Source of the DNA: Stichopus chloronotus
Taxonomy: Eukaryota; Echinodermata; Holothuroidea; Aspidochirotida; Stichopodidae
Assembly: GCA_021234535.1 (NCBI GenBank)
Contig: CM037838.1
Coordinates: 26,575,969 to 26,639,968 of the forward strand
Direction: 5' to 3'
DNA: 64,000 nucleotides
This document shows positions 23,504 to 35,923 of this stretch, in pieces. Each line of letters begins with the position of its first letter. The first letter of the stretch is position 1. The translations under genes and the position numbers were made by a program. The notes beneath the pieces are model-generated. The model searched no databases. It saw only the letters and a program-made list of their open reading frames with translations, and was not told the origin of the DNA.

Positions 23504-24908
23504 AAAACAGAATCCATATTTGAACATTAACTGTTCTTCCTATAACCGCCTACATAATGAATACGCAACAGTTCAGGTCTCACTAGTGTATCAAAAACAT
23601 ACTACTCAAGTCATCCCTCGTTGGTCGGTATCGGGAATTGTAGTATTTGGTAAAAGGAAACACTGTATTTACAAATAACCTACAAACTGATCACAACCTT
23701 GCCCACGGCATCAGTGATCCTGAGTTGTAACTGAATATTCAATACTAGTATACTTCCCATTGGCTTGTTGAAAGAAGCACACTGTTGATTTGAATGAAAA
23801 CTGTCAACAGCTACATTATTGTATTCTACACTTTTTGTCGTTATGTTAGAAGAATTTGAAATCATATGGCAAAATTAACCAAATGAAACCTATTTATTTT
23901 CTCAGATTGTCTGAATGGTGTAATTAAAAGCCTTACCAAACTTTTGGCGATGAAATTTCAATGTTTTTACTTTTTGCCTACGCACGCAATTACTTTAAAT
24001 TCTTTATAGCTATCCACTCAAAACCAGGTACAGTACATCTTGACTCCAGACGATCTGATACAAACATGGAAAGAAGATATCACCCTTAAATTGTACCAAA
24101 ACCTGAATTAACGCAGTGTTACTGTAGGTCTGTATCTCCTTCAATTTTGTATTCCACAGTTTAAACTTATGCAACTTGCATGTATTTGACCATCTAAAAG
24201 AGGCTTTGACTTGTAAAATGGAATAGCTGAATTAATTTAAGTTAATGAAAGGTCAGTTCTATGGTTTTCCTTTTCTTTCTTGTCTTCTCTGATAACGTTG
24301 TGTCACAGTCAACTGTACCCTATGGGTGATGCTAATGGATAAATTGAATTAAAACTCCGGGACAGTTGCTCTAATTCCGCCCTGCTGCCAAGTTGGATCT
24401 ATCGCATACTGTATTAGGAGTGAAGCAGTTTTCCTCTGGTCATCACTACTGACTTCATGCAGTCTCCCTTAAATCTATCGACGTCACAACGTGAGCATCT
24501 CGAGACGATTCATTAAGGAGGATCAAACATCAAGTCAGTCGAGGCTCGGATTTTAATGTGCAAATATTTTGCCTGTCACACAATGATCTGCCTGATGTGT
24601 CACTAAATGGCACCACTCAACAGACTATACTCAACAGAGAACTGCAGACTACACAAAATGTCATGGGAAGGCAGAATTCACTATGCTTGGGAAAACATTG
24701 ACAAAACATTACAAGACTTCTGCCATATGTGTTGTTATTTCAAAAGACTGCTTTATGCATGAGCAAAATTCAAAATGAAATGGTCTTCTTTATGTGAAAA
24801 ATAACTCCTAGCAAACTTATTCTACTGTGACCATCCAGGACCCAGACAGCACACTTCTGATAACCAATTTCACATCCAAGGTACTTTCATGTTTATCTTC
24901 ACTGTGAT

Positions 24909-25385
24909 ATGGATTACTTCCAATTCTTCTTTCAAATTCCTTTTCCTAGCCCTCGAAAAGCACATTTCCAAATTTTCGCTATGACAGTTCAGTGTTTTTC
25001 TCTTCCAAACTATGGCAACACAATGCCACAAGGGACACAAGGACACAATGTTAATATGATGCAACTATTGTTGCGAATAAACTTTCATGGCAAAATTAAT
25101 AGTAAAACAATACTTTCTCCAAATATTACGGACTACGTTATGGCCTTTGAGGCTAGGCTGGCTAGAAAAAGATTTTTTCTTTTGTTGCGAATAAACTTTC
25201 ATGGCAAAATTAATAGTAAAACAATACTTTCTCCAAATATTACCGACTACATTATGGCCTTTGAGGCTAGGCTGGCTAGAAAAAGATTTTTTCTTTGTTT
25301 AGGGTCTTTTTACTCACTTTCAGGAAAGCATAAAAAATATAGGCAAAATGTCACTCAAAAATCTGCCCATCTAAGATATGGATAA
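24909..25385 (+). CDS. 158-codon ORF with an in-frame 38-residue duplication
   Basis: The ORF runs from ATG to TAA and contains two adjacent copies of a 38-codon unit starting LLRINFHGKINSKTILSPNI and ending RLARKRFF. The 114-bp period is a multiple of three, so the frame passes through both copies. The two base differences are one synonymous (ACG/ACC, Thr) and one conservative (GTT/ATT, Val/Ile). The upstream part is aromatic and polar (QFFFQIPFPSPRKAHFQIF), with no signal peptide that I trust. There is no family match. The pattern is compatible with coding, but two changes are too few to test selection, and no promoter or splice signals stand out, so a chance ORF over a duplicated non-coding segment is about as likely. 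Confidence 0.25.
   Translation: MDYFQFFFQIPFPSPRKAHFQIFAMTVQCFSLPNYGNTMPQGTQGHNVNMMQLLLRINFHGKINSKTILSPNITDYVMAFEARLARKRFFLLLRINFHGKINSKTILSPNITDYIMAFEARLARKRFFLCLGSFYSLSGKHKKYRQNVTQKSAHLRYG
25068..25295. repeat. 114-bp tandem duplication, ~98% identical
   Basis: Copy 1 is 25068-25181 and copy 2 is 25182-25295. They differ at only two positions (acgg/accg and acgtt/acatt), so the duplication is recent relative to the other diverged repeats here. The junction follows a T-rich run (gattttttctt). Confidence 0.95.
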
Positions 25386-26003
25386 TTGAAAGTGCCATCA
25401 ATGGTCTATGTTAGTCTTCCGGGGATTGGTACCTCCTATTGGTGCCTACGTTGATGGAGCAAAGTAATAGCAGTATGCTACACTGAAGACTCTTCCTTTC
25501 TCCCTCTTCCAGTAGTTTTAACCATCTCTAGTCACACAATATTATCACAGGACTCTAAACTACCCTCTTTTACTCTCTTTCATGTATTATACACCCTTCA
25601 CAAACCTAATCCTTGGGCACGATTTATTGACAATTGTTTTATCTCAGGACAATTGCTCCATGCAAACATATATTTGTTCTTGGAAGTTTCTTTGGTCAAC
25701 TCACCACTGTATATCATATACATTTAGAACAGGAACTTAAGACTCAACTGCCAGCAGCAATCTCACAACTAAACCACATATGGTAGTTAGGTAGATTGTT
25801 TGCTATTGTCTCAACCCTTGTTAATCTGTAAGCAATTATTTGACTATTGTCTCACCACATTTTCTCTGGCTTTAAAGTCCACCTCCTTTTTCTAGGTAAA
25901 CAGTACAGCTGATGTTTAGTTTGGACTATTATTTGGTTTACTTGAGTTTGTGTGTGTTCTGCTGTAAACGCACCACATTTGTCATGTAGACACTATCCGT
26001 TAC

Positions 26004-26052
26004 CTGGAATCAAATCATTGCCACTTACAGCAGTTGAACTGTTATAATGGCT
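26004..26052 (-). CDS. candidate 49-bp exon, unknown product
   Basis: Minus strand: acceptor gcatgtcattgcag|AG and donor ATTCCAG|gtaacgg, both good. Only the frame with entry phase 0 and exit phase 1 is open, encoding SHYNSSTAVSGNDLIP, a polar peptide. It does not join in phase directly to 17910-17971 (entry phase 2), so it would need another exon between or belongs to a different transcript. Confidence 0.25.
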
Positions 26053-29000
26053 CTGCAATGACATGCAACAACTGCCATATGTGTATGCATTTCTACAGCA
26101 TGCAGTTTTGACTGCATGATGAGGCAAAATGCCATGCAACCAAAACACAGATGAAATTTTTCTCTGCTCCGTGCTCACTAAATTCCAAATTTGCTACTTC
26201 ATGTGTCTTAATTAATAATTAAGATATGCATAAAAACCCCAATAAGGCCACATATAAGACAATAAATACATAATTTCAATTCAGTAAAGTTGACCCTGAC
26301 ATTGCTTCCTTTGCAGAACTATTGGTACTATGGTTTTGAGTATCACATAGCACAGTAATTTCATTCACTTTCTGCATGTTTTAGGGGAAATATCTGAGGG
26401 TAACACTGAAAATTTGTTTATTTTTTGGAGTTTTTGTTCATGTCCATTGCATATGCATTGCAAAAAATTGTTCAAAAACTTCCAAGGCAGACTCAGGTTG
26501 TAACAAAAAATCCCTGGTTATATATTTTGTATGGGTCATAATATTCCATACATTCTATGCATTCTCATATTATAGGAATGTTTTAATATCTTGCAAATGT
26601 TATCAATGTTTACTTGGACTCTGCAGGTAGACACTGATGGCCTCCAACCAACAACATTCCTGCTGCAAAGTTAAGGAGAGGCATAAAAGACATATATTCT
26701 CATGAATATTACCTTGCAGGCCACAACATGAGAAAATTCACATTAACGTTTAGTTTTCATACTGTATCAGCAAACTGTGCCCAGAAATAGCAATACTTCT
26801 CTTCCACATCCCCCCCCCCCCTTCCCTCCTCCCACGTCTAAATTACACACTCAAGAAAAACATTTTTCATTATTTAAATGTACCCAACAGATATTTTTCC
26901 GACCTTGGCGCTTCACAGTACAAAAACCACTTGCAATCATAATTTAAATCTTACACAAGGATGGCCGATTGCCCGCACATACGGACGAGAGTATCACCTC
27001 ACTGTTGATACACAGTAGTCCCCCTATGGGAATGTTTGCATGATGAACACACAATTCACTGACATCAGGAGGATACAACACAGAATTCATGGACACAGAA
27101 TTCATGGACACGAAGAAAGTCACAGATGAAATGATATCAAATTTTCACCACTTTGCAGATTCAGTGAATGCTATTAAAACTTTCTCTGCGATATCGCGGT
27201 GGCAAATCAATTCTTGGCTTCTTGGTTTAGGTCGACAGGGATTTACTGTGGTCTCTAAGCCAAGGATCTCTGTATGATCATATTACGCTAGCTTCGACGT
27301 TCATAGTGATTAACGCAGCAATTAAGGAAATGTGTAATGATCTGATCAGGCGGTTGCTGGGTCGATCTGTCTGTCTGTGAAATCAAGGAATAATGTGGCT
27401 CTATAAGAACATGGAAGCAGAAATAAACTACATGTGCTCTGTTCTAGTGGTCTTCCTTTTTAAACAAAACAAAGTGTTTTGAAAGAAAAACAAAGACATT
27501 GTGACAAAGAAAGGAGACACACAATGAGTCACTGAATCATTTATTCATGTTAACAGACACATAGACTGGTATGTACAATATGACGTCCTTTATTTTGGGC
27601 TGAACGAAGTTTGGTTTTTATTGTTACTGGTTTCTTCAATAATGTAAAATTAACCAGTGCATCTACAAGGAACTTGCACTGTTGGGTATAGTGTGTTTAT
27701 GGTGTGCAAGTTATTACTTTCCAAAGCTTTATCAGGTTCGTGAATTTTATATGTGACAAAACACTGTGATCCCTCGTGTCGGGACCATCATGACATGACC
27801 GTTCATAACTTCATATTACTTAGCAACTATCTTATTCTTCTCAAATTCATGCGTATGTGCATATGTGATGGAGTTTGAGAATGTACATGAACTGCATGGA
27901 TCAGATGTTATTTTACAAGTTTACTGTAATGTTATCTTGTTCACTGAAGTGCTGTGCAGCATTTCATGATCTGTAGACAAACAGCATAAATATCATCCAA
28001 TACTGAAACCAAGATCATTGCTAAATGATTTGCAAGAATTGTTGTCAGTTTCAAGTCTTGGATGAGACTAAGAGTGCAACTGTGTGTTCCATGGATCGAC
28101 TTCCTGTGCACAAACATAACTCAAAATAGATTCATTCCTTCTAAAAACTTCAGTCATACAGTATCTCTAAATCTCTATTAAAGTGATGGTAAGTTTATCT
28201 TTAATCACTCTGTCAATGATCTACTTTGTTAGGGATCAAACTTTTGGTACACTAAAAAATATAACATCAACCATTTGCTCAAATTTACAAAACACACTAC
28301 GGTGGACTACTGTGGCTTTTGTCGACCGTATACTGTACAGTACATGGGTATATATCAAAATCAGCTGTTTGGAATAATTATCTACAAGATTCAAATGTAT
28401 TGGGTTAATTGCTTGATGTTCCTCAGATTTGTAACTACTGTTCTGTACCGCATGCCAATTACCAGCAATTCAGTCTGAAATGCAGAAATGATCGGTATCG
28501 ATGACATTGGGAGATTGCGGTCGATGATCTGTCAGAAACGAAAATGGCCTGTCACATGATGGTTTCTTCAGTTGGCATGATTGTCATTCCATTAGGTATT
28601 GCATCATCATGTGAAGAATGTGACACTGAGTAGTAAAGCACATACAACGGCGCAACGCTGAAGATGAACACACAGTTGATAGTTCTCTGACATTTTTTAT
28701 TCCCTACCAACATCTGATATATGATATATGTTTACTGTAATGTATTCATGTTTAACTCGTATGTGTCACAGTCACTGTATGTGTCCACAAAGCTGGGATA
28801 CCAAACTCAAAATGCCATGCATTTTAAAAAGGAGGCTGACATGTTCACCCTTGAGCGGTTACGTGTAAGGAAAACAAACCGTAAGATTTCATATTGACTA
28901 TGTACATACAGGGTGCATGAATGACTAAGTTGACAATATTTTCAAATTTCCCTACTGGGAGAGTTGCATTTCTTCTGTGGCATTGCAATATGGACTTGTA

Positions 29001-29204
29001 ATTCCTCGTTCATCGCATACGAGTTAAAATATGAGTTAAATAGTAACGACATTACTACACCATATATGTGTGCACTCTTCTTTCATGACCACATACATCA
29101 GTGATTAATTTTCATTGCAGAATGCAAAGCAGACAGTGATCAAATATAGACTATATATACCAGCAGGTTTTGGATTGTTTTTGTGCTATTTGTTTTGAGT
29201 TCAG
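26053..29204. other. non-coding stretch
   Basis: AT-rich, with a C-run (about 26811-26822) and a 15-bp duplicated unit at 27079-27108. A plus-strand acceptor (cttggactctgcag) at about 26627 is followed by only 15 open codons. No gene is supported. Confidence 0.5.
27079..27108. repeat. 15-bp unit repeated twice
   Basis: The unit cacagaattcatgga occurs twice exactly, followed by cacg. It falls inside a 62-codon plus-strand ORF that I do not consider supported. Confidence 0.85.
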
Positions 29205-29430
29205 AAGTCATCCTTTCCTAATTGTTGGCCTTCAAGGCAAACCATGGAATCTGCTGGAAGCAATAAGTGTACAAATGACATGGACAGATTCAAGGCAAGA
29301 AAAAATAAAAGTTGCCATACATTTATCATCAAAGTTTGTTGAAGATTTAGATGATGTCTCTCAGCTAGCTGCAACATACTGCACAGAGCGGGGCAAACAG
29401 CTACTTTTTAATAGTCTAAAACACAATCAG
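29205..29430 (+). CDS. candidate internal exon, unknown product
   Basis: The best-looking coding segment in the left half. The acceptor is a T-rich tract (tttttgtgctatttgttttg, then agttcag) and the donor is AATCAG|gtcagt. The 226 bp carry 75 open codons, entry phase 2 and exit phase 0. The peptide starts SHPFLIVGLQGKPWNLLEAI, with a later segment FVEDLDDVSQLAATYCTERG and the end KQLLFNSLKHNQ. Its composition is that of a folded, partly helical protein with balanced charge. Introns in both neighbours would be long. The exit phase matches the entry phase of the terminal-exon candidate at 35774. No family recognised; an alternative acceptor at ttttgag|TTC (phase 0) is possible. Confidence 0.45.
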
Positions 29431-31645
29431 GTCAGTTCTTTCTTCTTTTCTTTTTTTTTTTTAAAAAAAAAAATGAAAATGCAATTAATGAGTTTTCAAC
29501 AAGGACATGTACATAAAGACCATCATATGCATTGTGGATAACACATTGCAATAATCAAAGATTGCTTTAAACTCACTTTCAGTTGCATACAGGTTTATGT
29601 TGAGAAAAAGAAATTTGAGCAATGTGATAAATGTCACCATACCCATATTTGATATTTCCCATTGGATTACATGCCAATAAAAACCAGAAGACACATTATG
29701 ATGTTATTACTGATAGCTGTCCATGTTCTCAAGATTTACAATGTACCTGCCAATAGCAGTTGTCAAATCACTATACCCATTTGGTCTGGTGAACAGAATC
29801 TAGAAAAATATTCTTAGTTTCACAAATTAAAATTGATACATATCCTACATTCCCTGATTAATGAATTGCCTGAGCAGATAGTCATAAGTTAGAGAAAGGT
29901 AATAGACACTGTTACTGTATCACAACACTGGTAGCTCATTAATGAGAGACTTTGATTCCTGAGTGATATTGTTGCCATGGTAACTGTTCATCAGGCATAC
30001 ATTACATTTTGTGAAGTCAGGTGTCTACTTCAGGGTTTTCACATAAACATCTGAAACCATATAGGACACATATGTAACCAACATTTTCATTATATCAGTC
30101 AAACTCTCCTCTTTCTGGAATGTCAACTTTTTTTTTTTGGTCAAACAGTAAGTTTGAAACAGAATGAAAACAACGTAATGGTGTACTCACTAAACTATCA
30201 CTTACATCACTTTTAAAAAGGTAGACCTTTTGTGAATTTGGGCAGTGTTCATGACTCTACCTGCCTGACCAATAGTTGCTATGGCAACAACAGGACACTG
30301 CCAAACACCCTGTGCACTCTAAAGCCAGATTGCATGACTTGCAACATGAAAGGCATCACATATAGATGGATGATGAGAATCGTGACTGCTAAATGCTAAT
30401 TAGAACATGATAGCAGTTTAACATAATTTGGCTGACAAGCTTTCTACAAGTTTTCCTCAGTGATTTGGCAGAGGCTTGGAGGATAGCAGGCCTTGTCACT
30501 TGATCAAGACTAACTAGGGCCTATGCATAATAAATGCAAGTTTATGAACAGTGATACATGTACAATGGTGAAAATCAAATCCAGTATCATACAGAAAAAA
30601 TCTGATTGATCTTAATCATCATTGGGTTAAAGGATACGAAACCCAAGATGAGATAATGACAATTGACTTATATTGAATCCTTCAATGTTGTTATTTTTCT
30701 GAAAATATGCAACACAATTACAAGAAACACAGTCCCATATTGAATTCTTTCCTGATCTAAGGCAAACACCAACTCTCAGATTTGCCTACATTTTTCAGTG
30801 ACCTTAGCTTAAACATATATACAAATATTTTTAATTTTCAATTTCTCTTGAGTTTACCAATATGTTTAACCACTGTGGATCTACAGTGCATAACTTAAAA
30901 ATACCGCAGAGCACACAAATGACAAATTTATAATCAGTAAAGGCTCTTCAGCTCTCATCAATGTATCATGGTGATATTAAACAGGACTTGGAGGATGCAG
31001 GAAGGCAGAGCTGATAAGAGGCCCCTTGAATTGATCTTGAAAACGACTCCATTAAAAGTCACTTTAGAAAGGCTAACCCTAAAGAGAAGCTGAAATTCTC
31101 TCAGCATCAGGCTTGAATTGCTGAGAGTATTTAGTATTCAGTCTGTATAGCATTGGAAAGTTTTGCATACACTCCTCTACATACAGTAGCTTACAGGTAA
31201 ACTGCCTTGCACCAGGTATTCAGAATGTAAGAAATAAAAATCCTATTCAGTTTAAAAAGTAGTATCATAAAATGTCTTTGACAATGTACTATAGGGCCTA
31301 TATTGGTAGGTTGCCACACAATGCACCATTTAACCTGGCCATACAGCAGTGTCACTGCAGCCCTGTTGCAGTCTGTCAGAGTTGCCTTACATGGAGAAAT
31401 TTCTTTCAAGAGCATGACACAATACTTTGTACTTGTTTTTATACACCATTTAGTTACTGTGCATTTGCAACAGATGCCATACGCATGCAGAGATCCTACA
31501 CTGTGGATAAAAGTGTGCTTCGAGGATATCTTTCTCTATATAGGTTCATTTCCACAAAGCTATACACTTTCTCCTGACTGGAATGTACATGAAGAAACAG
31601 ACATTACACAATGACAATGCCTTCATTGCCATGGCAACAAGCATG

Positions 31646-31662
31646 CACACACACACACACAC
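31646..31662. repeat. (CA)n microsatellite
   Basis: About eight uninterrupted CA dinucleotides following gcatg. Confidence 0.95.
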
Positions 31663-31988
31663 TACAGGCCTATATATCAATCTAAGAGGACATGCCTGTC
31701 TGCCAGCTTCTGTGTAAGTGAGACATTGATTTACTGTATGTTTCACATACAAACTCATGTCGATTTCTCCACTTTATTTATTCATTGAATGTTTATACTT
31801 ATTGCATTTTTTTGTCTAAGTACAGGCACATATCTCTCACACAACAATGAAAGAGACGAACATGAAAGTGGAGAGCAGATATCAATTTAAATTAACATAA
31901 AAATAATGAAGACTAGAGTAGAGTGAGCAATTAACTGCAAACTCTTCAAGCTGTATCTGAGGCAAGAAAATCAAACCTGCCCACTTAC

Positions 31989-32019
31989 ACGCACTGCTTA
32001 TTTTCTGGCACATGTGGAT
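31989..32019 (-). CDS. possible 31-bp micro-exon
   Basis: Minus strand: acceptor gatgcgaatttag|AT and strong donor GTGCGT|gtaagtgg. Two frames are open. The one encoding PHVPENKQCV has entry phase 1 and exit phase 2, which would join the entry phase of 17910-17971 and also the exit of the minus reading of 53805-53934. It was noticed partly because it fits, so the phase agreement is weak evidence. Very low information content. Confidence 0.15.
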
Positions 32020-34154
32020 CTAAATTCGCATCAATTAAATTTTGACATTTATTACCTCAAAGGGACTACCAATGAATTTTTTAAAGGTGGATAAATTGTA
32101 CAGGTCTGTCAGGTCATGGTCAGGTTAAGAAACTTCCTTCAAGTAGACTCTGTCAAGTCCAACAGCACTGCTTCAGGAAAGATGGGTAGCGGGAGGAGGG
32201 GGGCGGCTATCGTCAATTGCTACATGGCTCTCCTTTTGATCGTAGCTACCAATTAGCTAATAACAATTTCTACACTTGTTAGACTGGGTGGTTCAATCAA
32301 CTCTTTACAGGTTGTTTAGGTTTGAAAAAAGTCTAGGGATCACCGTTTCCACCAGCAAGTCAAGCATTCTTTCTACTTCGTTCTGAAAAAAAAAAGAAAC
32401 ACCCTCACGATCCCTAAAATGAAATAGTCACCTTCAAGTTTTTTCCACACAAGCACCCCTTCTTGGGGGCAATCAGAGTTGTCACTGTGATGTTCTTGCT
32501 ATACATCCTCTCATACCTTCGCTAGACTTTTAACTGCAACCCACCTGAACTCTTTCTTCAAAATTCTGAAACTGACTTTATGTAGAATGTAATGGATCTC
32601 ACTTGATAGCAACGCTCAGAAACCAGTAAAAATATGGATCATAAATACAGCTTGTTCCAAAGTTCATAATTTATGACATCAGGATGTTGATAAGTATCCA
32701 TAAATTTGATATGTGTAAACATGACCTCTTTCGAGTCAAATTTCTGTCGCTTCTTGGTAATTGGCTGTATGGTGACAGCTGTAAGAGGAAATCTTTCAAG
32801 GAAACTTTGGTTCGCTCATTCCACATTTTCAAAAATAAGAAATGCCATAGCCAGATCAAATTGTTTGCTAATGACATGAGAAATGCTACCTTCATAAAAA
32901 AAACTTCTGCTGATTCTGCTAGTTACAGGTCTACAAATTTGCATGTCCAGCAGCTGAAATTTGTTAAAGGAAATATTCATTCACTCAGTAGTTGCTTTAG
33001 AGAGAATGATTTAATTTTACGTTCAAATTAGATAATTTAAACTACAATAACCTTCCCCAAAGGGGATGTTGGGAGAGAAATTTTCATTGAATTCTTCCTC
33101 AGTTGCAATTAAGTGGCATACTTACTGACACCCACTAAAAATGACTCACTTGTGCCTTTTTGACTACCAGTTTAGGGATATGGTATGTACAGTGTATTTA
33201 AAGCAGTACTTTTTTTAATAACTTTTAAAGATGAATTTGCCTTCAAGATACTATACATACCATAACTATACACACAATGCTCATTAGCTCTTACACCATA
33301 TTCTGAATATGTGGTGACAACTAGTTCTCACGAGCATAAAATCCACATCAGATCTGCTTTAAGTCATGACCAGCTATGGAGAATTCAATGAACAAAGCCA
33401 TGGGGTTGCTTTAAGTAACTTTCAGACAGCTTTGCAGGTAGTTTTGTAATTATGATGTCATCAAGACCGAAGATAATATCCCATACACAGGAGAACAAGG
33501 AAGTAAATATACAAAAAAGGGACGCGTAATACAATCTTTACATAACGTATCTGTAAACACGCTAAAACTAGTAAGTCTGGTATCGAACAATACCATTGGC
33601 CTATTTGAAAGTAGCTGTAATTGGATCGTTAACCACAGGAACTAAAAGTTAACTTATGCAATAATTTACATTTACCTGAGTTTGAACTGATATACATTAT
33701 TACATTAGCTTCCTGCAAAGTGTGGGTAGAGGCAAATGACCGTATTGTGTACTTACACTGCACGCTAGTGATGACTTTATACACTGCACTTTATCCAAGG
33801 CCTATGCCATTGTACCTGCCATCATATCCAGCCGTTAGTAACCAGTGACCTCAACTGACCCTTAGCACATACAGTATGTATCTATCAGATACCTCGATCT
33901 TTATTACACCAAATAAACTGAACCTTTTAGGAGCATTTTACCCTCTTTCTTTTACAGGAAGGCAAAGCAACAACTTCAAAATGAACTCAAAGCCTAATTG
34001 CAGTCTATATTTTGGGGTAACCTGGGTACCAGACCAATTATGGACATCAAGTATCCATGTCCAAATTTTGGACTCATTGCTAACGCTAAAACAAGAATCA
34101 AAACTAACTTCCTTGAAAAAGAGGTCTCCCACGCAAACAATAACTCCATAAATT

Positions 34155-34538
34155 GATTGTGCACGTAGGCAAAAAGTGAAAACAATGAAACTTCACCTCC
34201 AAAAGGTTGGTGAGGCTTTTACCAAATTTACCAAAAATTTCACCAAATACTACAATTCCCAATACCGGCCTATGAGCGACGACTTGAGTAGTACGTTTTT
34301 GATATATTATGTAGGCGCTTACAGTAAGAACCGTTAATTTTCAAATATGATTTCTATTTTTACTGTTTTTATGCCAATTCTGTTGCTTTTCAAGGCAGTT
34401 ACTGTCATTTTCCTTCACCGAAAGACATAGTTCGTTCATGTACAACCTCGTGTGTGCATTCAAAAATAAAGAAAGTTAAGATCAAACACAATCTTATCCT
34501 TATGTTTTTTCAGTACACATGCAATCACTTTAAAACCT
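34155..34538. repeat. repeat R1, copy 2, inverted and uninterrupted
   Basis: The reverse complement aligns end to end with the three pieces of R1 between 22008 and 24000. It lacks the HINE-like element and the ~270-bp insertion, so it represents the pre-insertion state. It is moderately diverged, with substitutions throughout and small indels. The CpG-bearing core (about 34255-34320) is well conserved between copies. Confidence 0.75.
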
Positions 34539-35773
34539 GAACTTACCAAACCTTTTGTTAGCCCCAGTTTGCCAAAGTGTGCAACATTCAACTGACACTG
34601 GCATCTTTTGTCTACCATACATTATGAGTCACATGACCAATGATACAATACTGCACGCTATGTTTGCATTCTACGGACCAAAGCACTGGATGATGATGGT
34701 GGTTGCAATGCCACATCAAAGAGGGCATCTTCACCCTCCCAGATGGTACAGTGTCAACCTTAACTATATCATCAAAGCAATCATTCTTGTGGTAGCAAAT
34801 GTGTTATATTATTAAGGTCTGCATGTGATATATCTCTCTTGATACTCGATGGTACCGTAAGGGTAATTGCAATGACAAGTTTTTTTTTTGGTTTTTTTTG
34901 AAGATCTTATAAACATGATCCACAAAAAGAATGTCAGATTATTTGAAAGACAAAAAGATTAGTGTTAAAGGCAACTATTGACTGAAAAGATGTAAATCTG
35001 CCCATTTCTGCAGTATTAATGCACAATATCTGCACATTATTCTGAAGTAATGTAGTATTCTCAGAATAAAAAGGGGCAAATTTATCAGAACAATACTTCC
35101 AATCAACGACAGATACCTACACAACATATGTTTGATATGAACACCCATTTAGGCCAACTGTACACGGTGGAAACTGTACTTCCAACAATGAAACTGGTAT
35201 AAATTACATCAACAAATTAGAATTGCAACACTGTCATGTGAAGAATAAAGACTGCGCTTCAATTCCTAGCCCTGATGTCTAGGCTCTAATATATACCCCT
35301 CCCTTTATTACTCATTGCCAATTATTGACAATACCAAGAACAGTGCTCGATTTAACTCATACACATATATATGTCACTGGCAAAAACATCTCATCACATA
35401 TTGTCTGATGTCTCTCTTCAAGCTAGTCTCTTCTCCTAACCAGGGTTTTTCCAAGATGACAATGCTTCATCAGTGTTCCAGCAATTTTATCGATCAGAAT
35501 TTTTGCGAAATTTGGACCACTGTAACGTACTATAGAAATGTTGGACAAAAGGCACACGCCATTTTGACATTTTCTTATTTTTGCAATGAGATTACGCTCC
35601 ACCTCCCGTCTCCAACATGTGCTGCATGCTGTTACGATCCAAGGTCGCAAGTTGCGTTGACACAGAGGCCTATATATCCTTTTAGGCCAATCTGTTGCAA
35701 TTGTTACCTATTTTTTACTCTGAAAAGTTTAACACAATCATTTCTTCTTTCTTCATTCTGCTGCCTTGCACAG

Positions 35774-35923
35774 CAGGTCACGATAAGGCTCAAAATGAAG
35801 CGGAAGAAAACAAATTTAAAAAAGACTAATTGTGAATGGTGCGCTGTAGCAGAACACCTAAAAGATGTATATGGTGTCGGTGGTACGTGGTCTGGATGTT
35901 TGGGGCAATTTGGGATGAATTGA
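35774..35923 (+). CDS. candidate terminal exon, unknown product
   Basis: A long pyrimidine tract (ttcttctttcttcattctgc, then tgccttgcacag) precedes a frame of 49 codons ending in TGA. The peptide begins QVTIRLKMKRKKTNLKKTNC and continues EWCAVAEHLKDVYGVGGTWS. It has a strongly basic start followed by a Cys/Trp-containing segment. Entry phase is 0, matching the exit of 29205-29430, so the two could be consecutive exons of a plus-strand gene ending just upstream of the gene that starts at 38103. An internal donor (GTCGGTG|gtacgt) would make it internal instead. No canonical AATAAA lies close downstream, which weakens the terminal-exon reading. Confidence 0.35.
   Translation, partial: QVTIRLKMKRKKTNLKKTNCEWCAVAEHLKDVYGVGGTWSGCLGQFGMN

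Larger units (their letters stand above)
22008..24000. repeat. ~385-bp repeat R1, copy 1, split by two insertions
   Basis: Three pieces (about 22008-22184, 23503-23652 and 23923-24000) match, in order, the reverse complement of 34538-34155. Landmarks are ttaaagtgattgc(g/a)tgtgtac, catgtcttt-cagtgaaggaaaatgacag, ggcataaaa-cagtaaa, gggaattgtagtatttggt, and actttttgcctacg. The first interruption is the HINE-like element at 22185-23503. The second is about 270 bp of unrelated AT-rich DNA. A further ~30-bp indel lies near 23562-23592. No ORF or terminal repeat was recognised, and the class is unknown. Confidence 0.75.
24001..26003. other. mostly non-coding; contains an internally duplicated ORF
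   Basis: AT-rich. The only structured content is the 158-codon plus-strand ORF at 24909-25385 with its 114-bp duplication. The rest shows no supported gene. Confidence 0.45.
29431..35773. other. probable intron or intergenic DNA
   Basis: AT-rich, with T/A runs at about 29449-29473, a (CA)n tract at 31646-31662, short poly-A runs and repeat R1 copy 2 at 34155-34538. A very strong plus-strand acceptor (ccctctttcttttacag) ends at about 33958. It is followed in one frame by KAKQQLQNELKA and a stop, which is too short to call. A 115-codon plus ORF at 32684-33031 and the 5' part of a long ORF at 35315 lack signals. A CpG-denser patch lies at about 35480-35660. Confidence 0.4.

Noticed and set aside
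32684..33031. 115-codon plus-strand ORF
   Set aside because: No acceptor or donor of quality; both strands open over much of it, as expected from local base bias.
35315..35773. 5' two-thirds of the 202-codon plus-strand ORF
   Set aside because: Low-quality composition and no initiation signals; a strong acceptor at 35773 indicates only the 3' part could be exonic.
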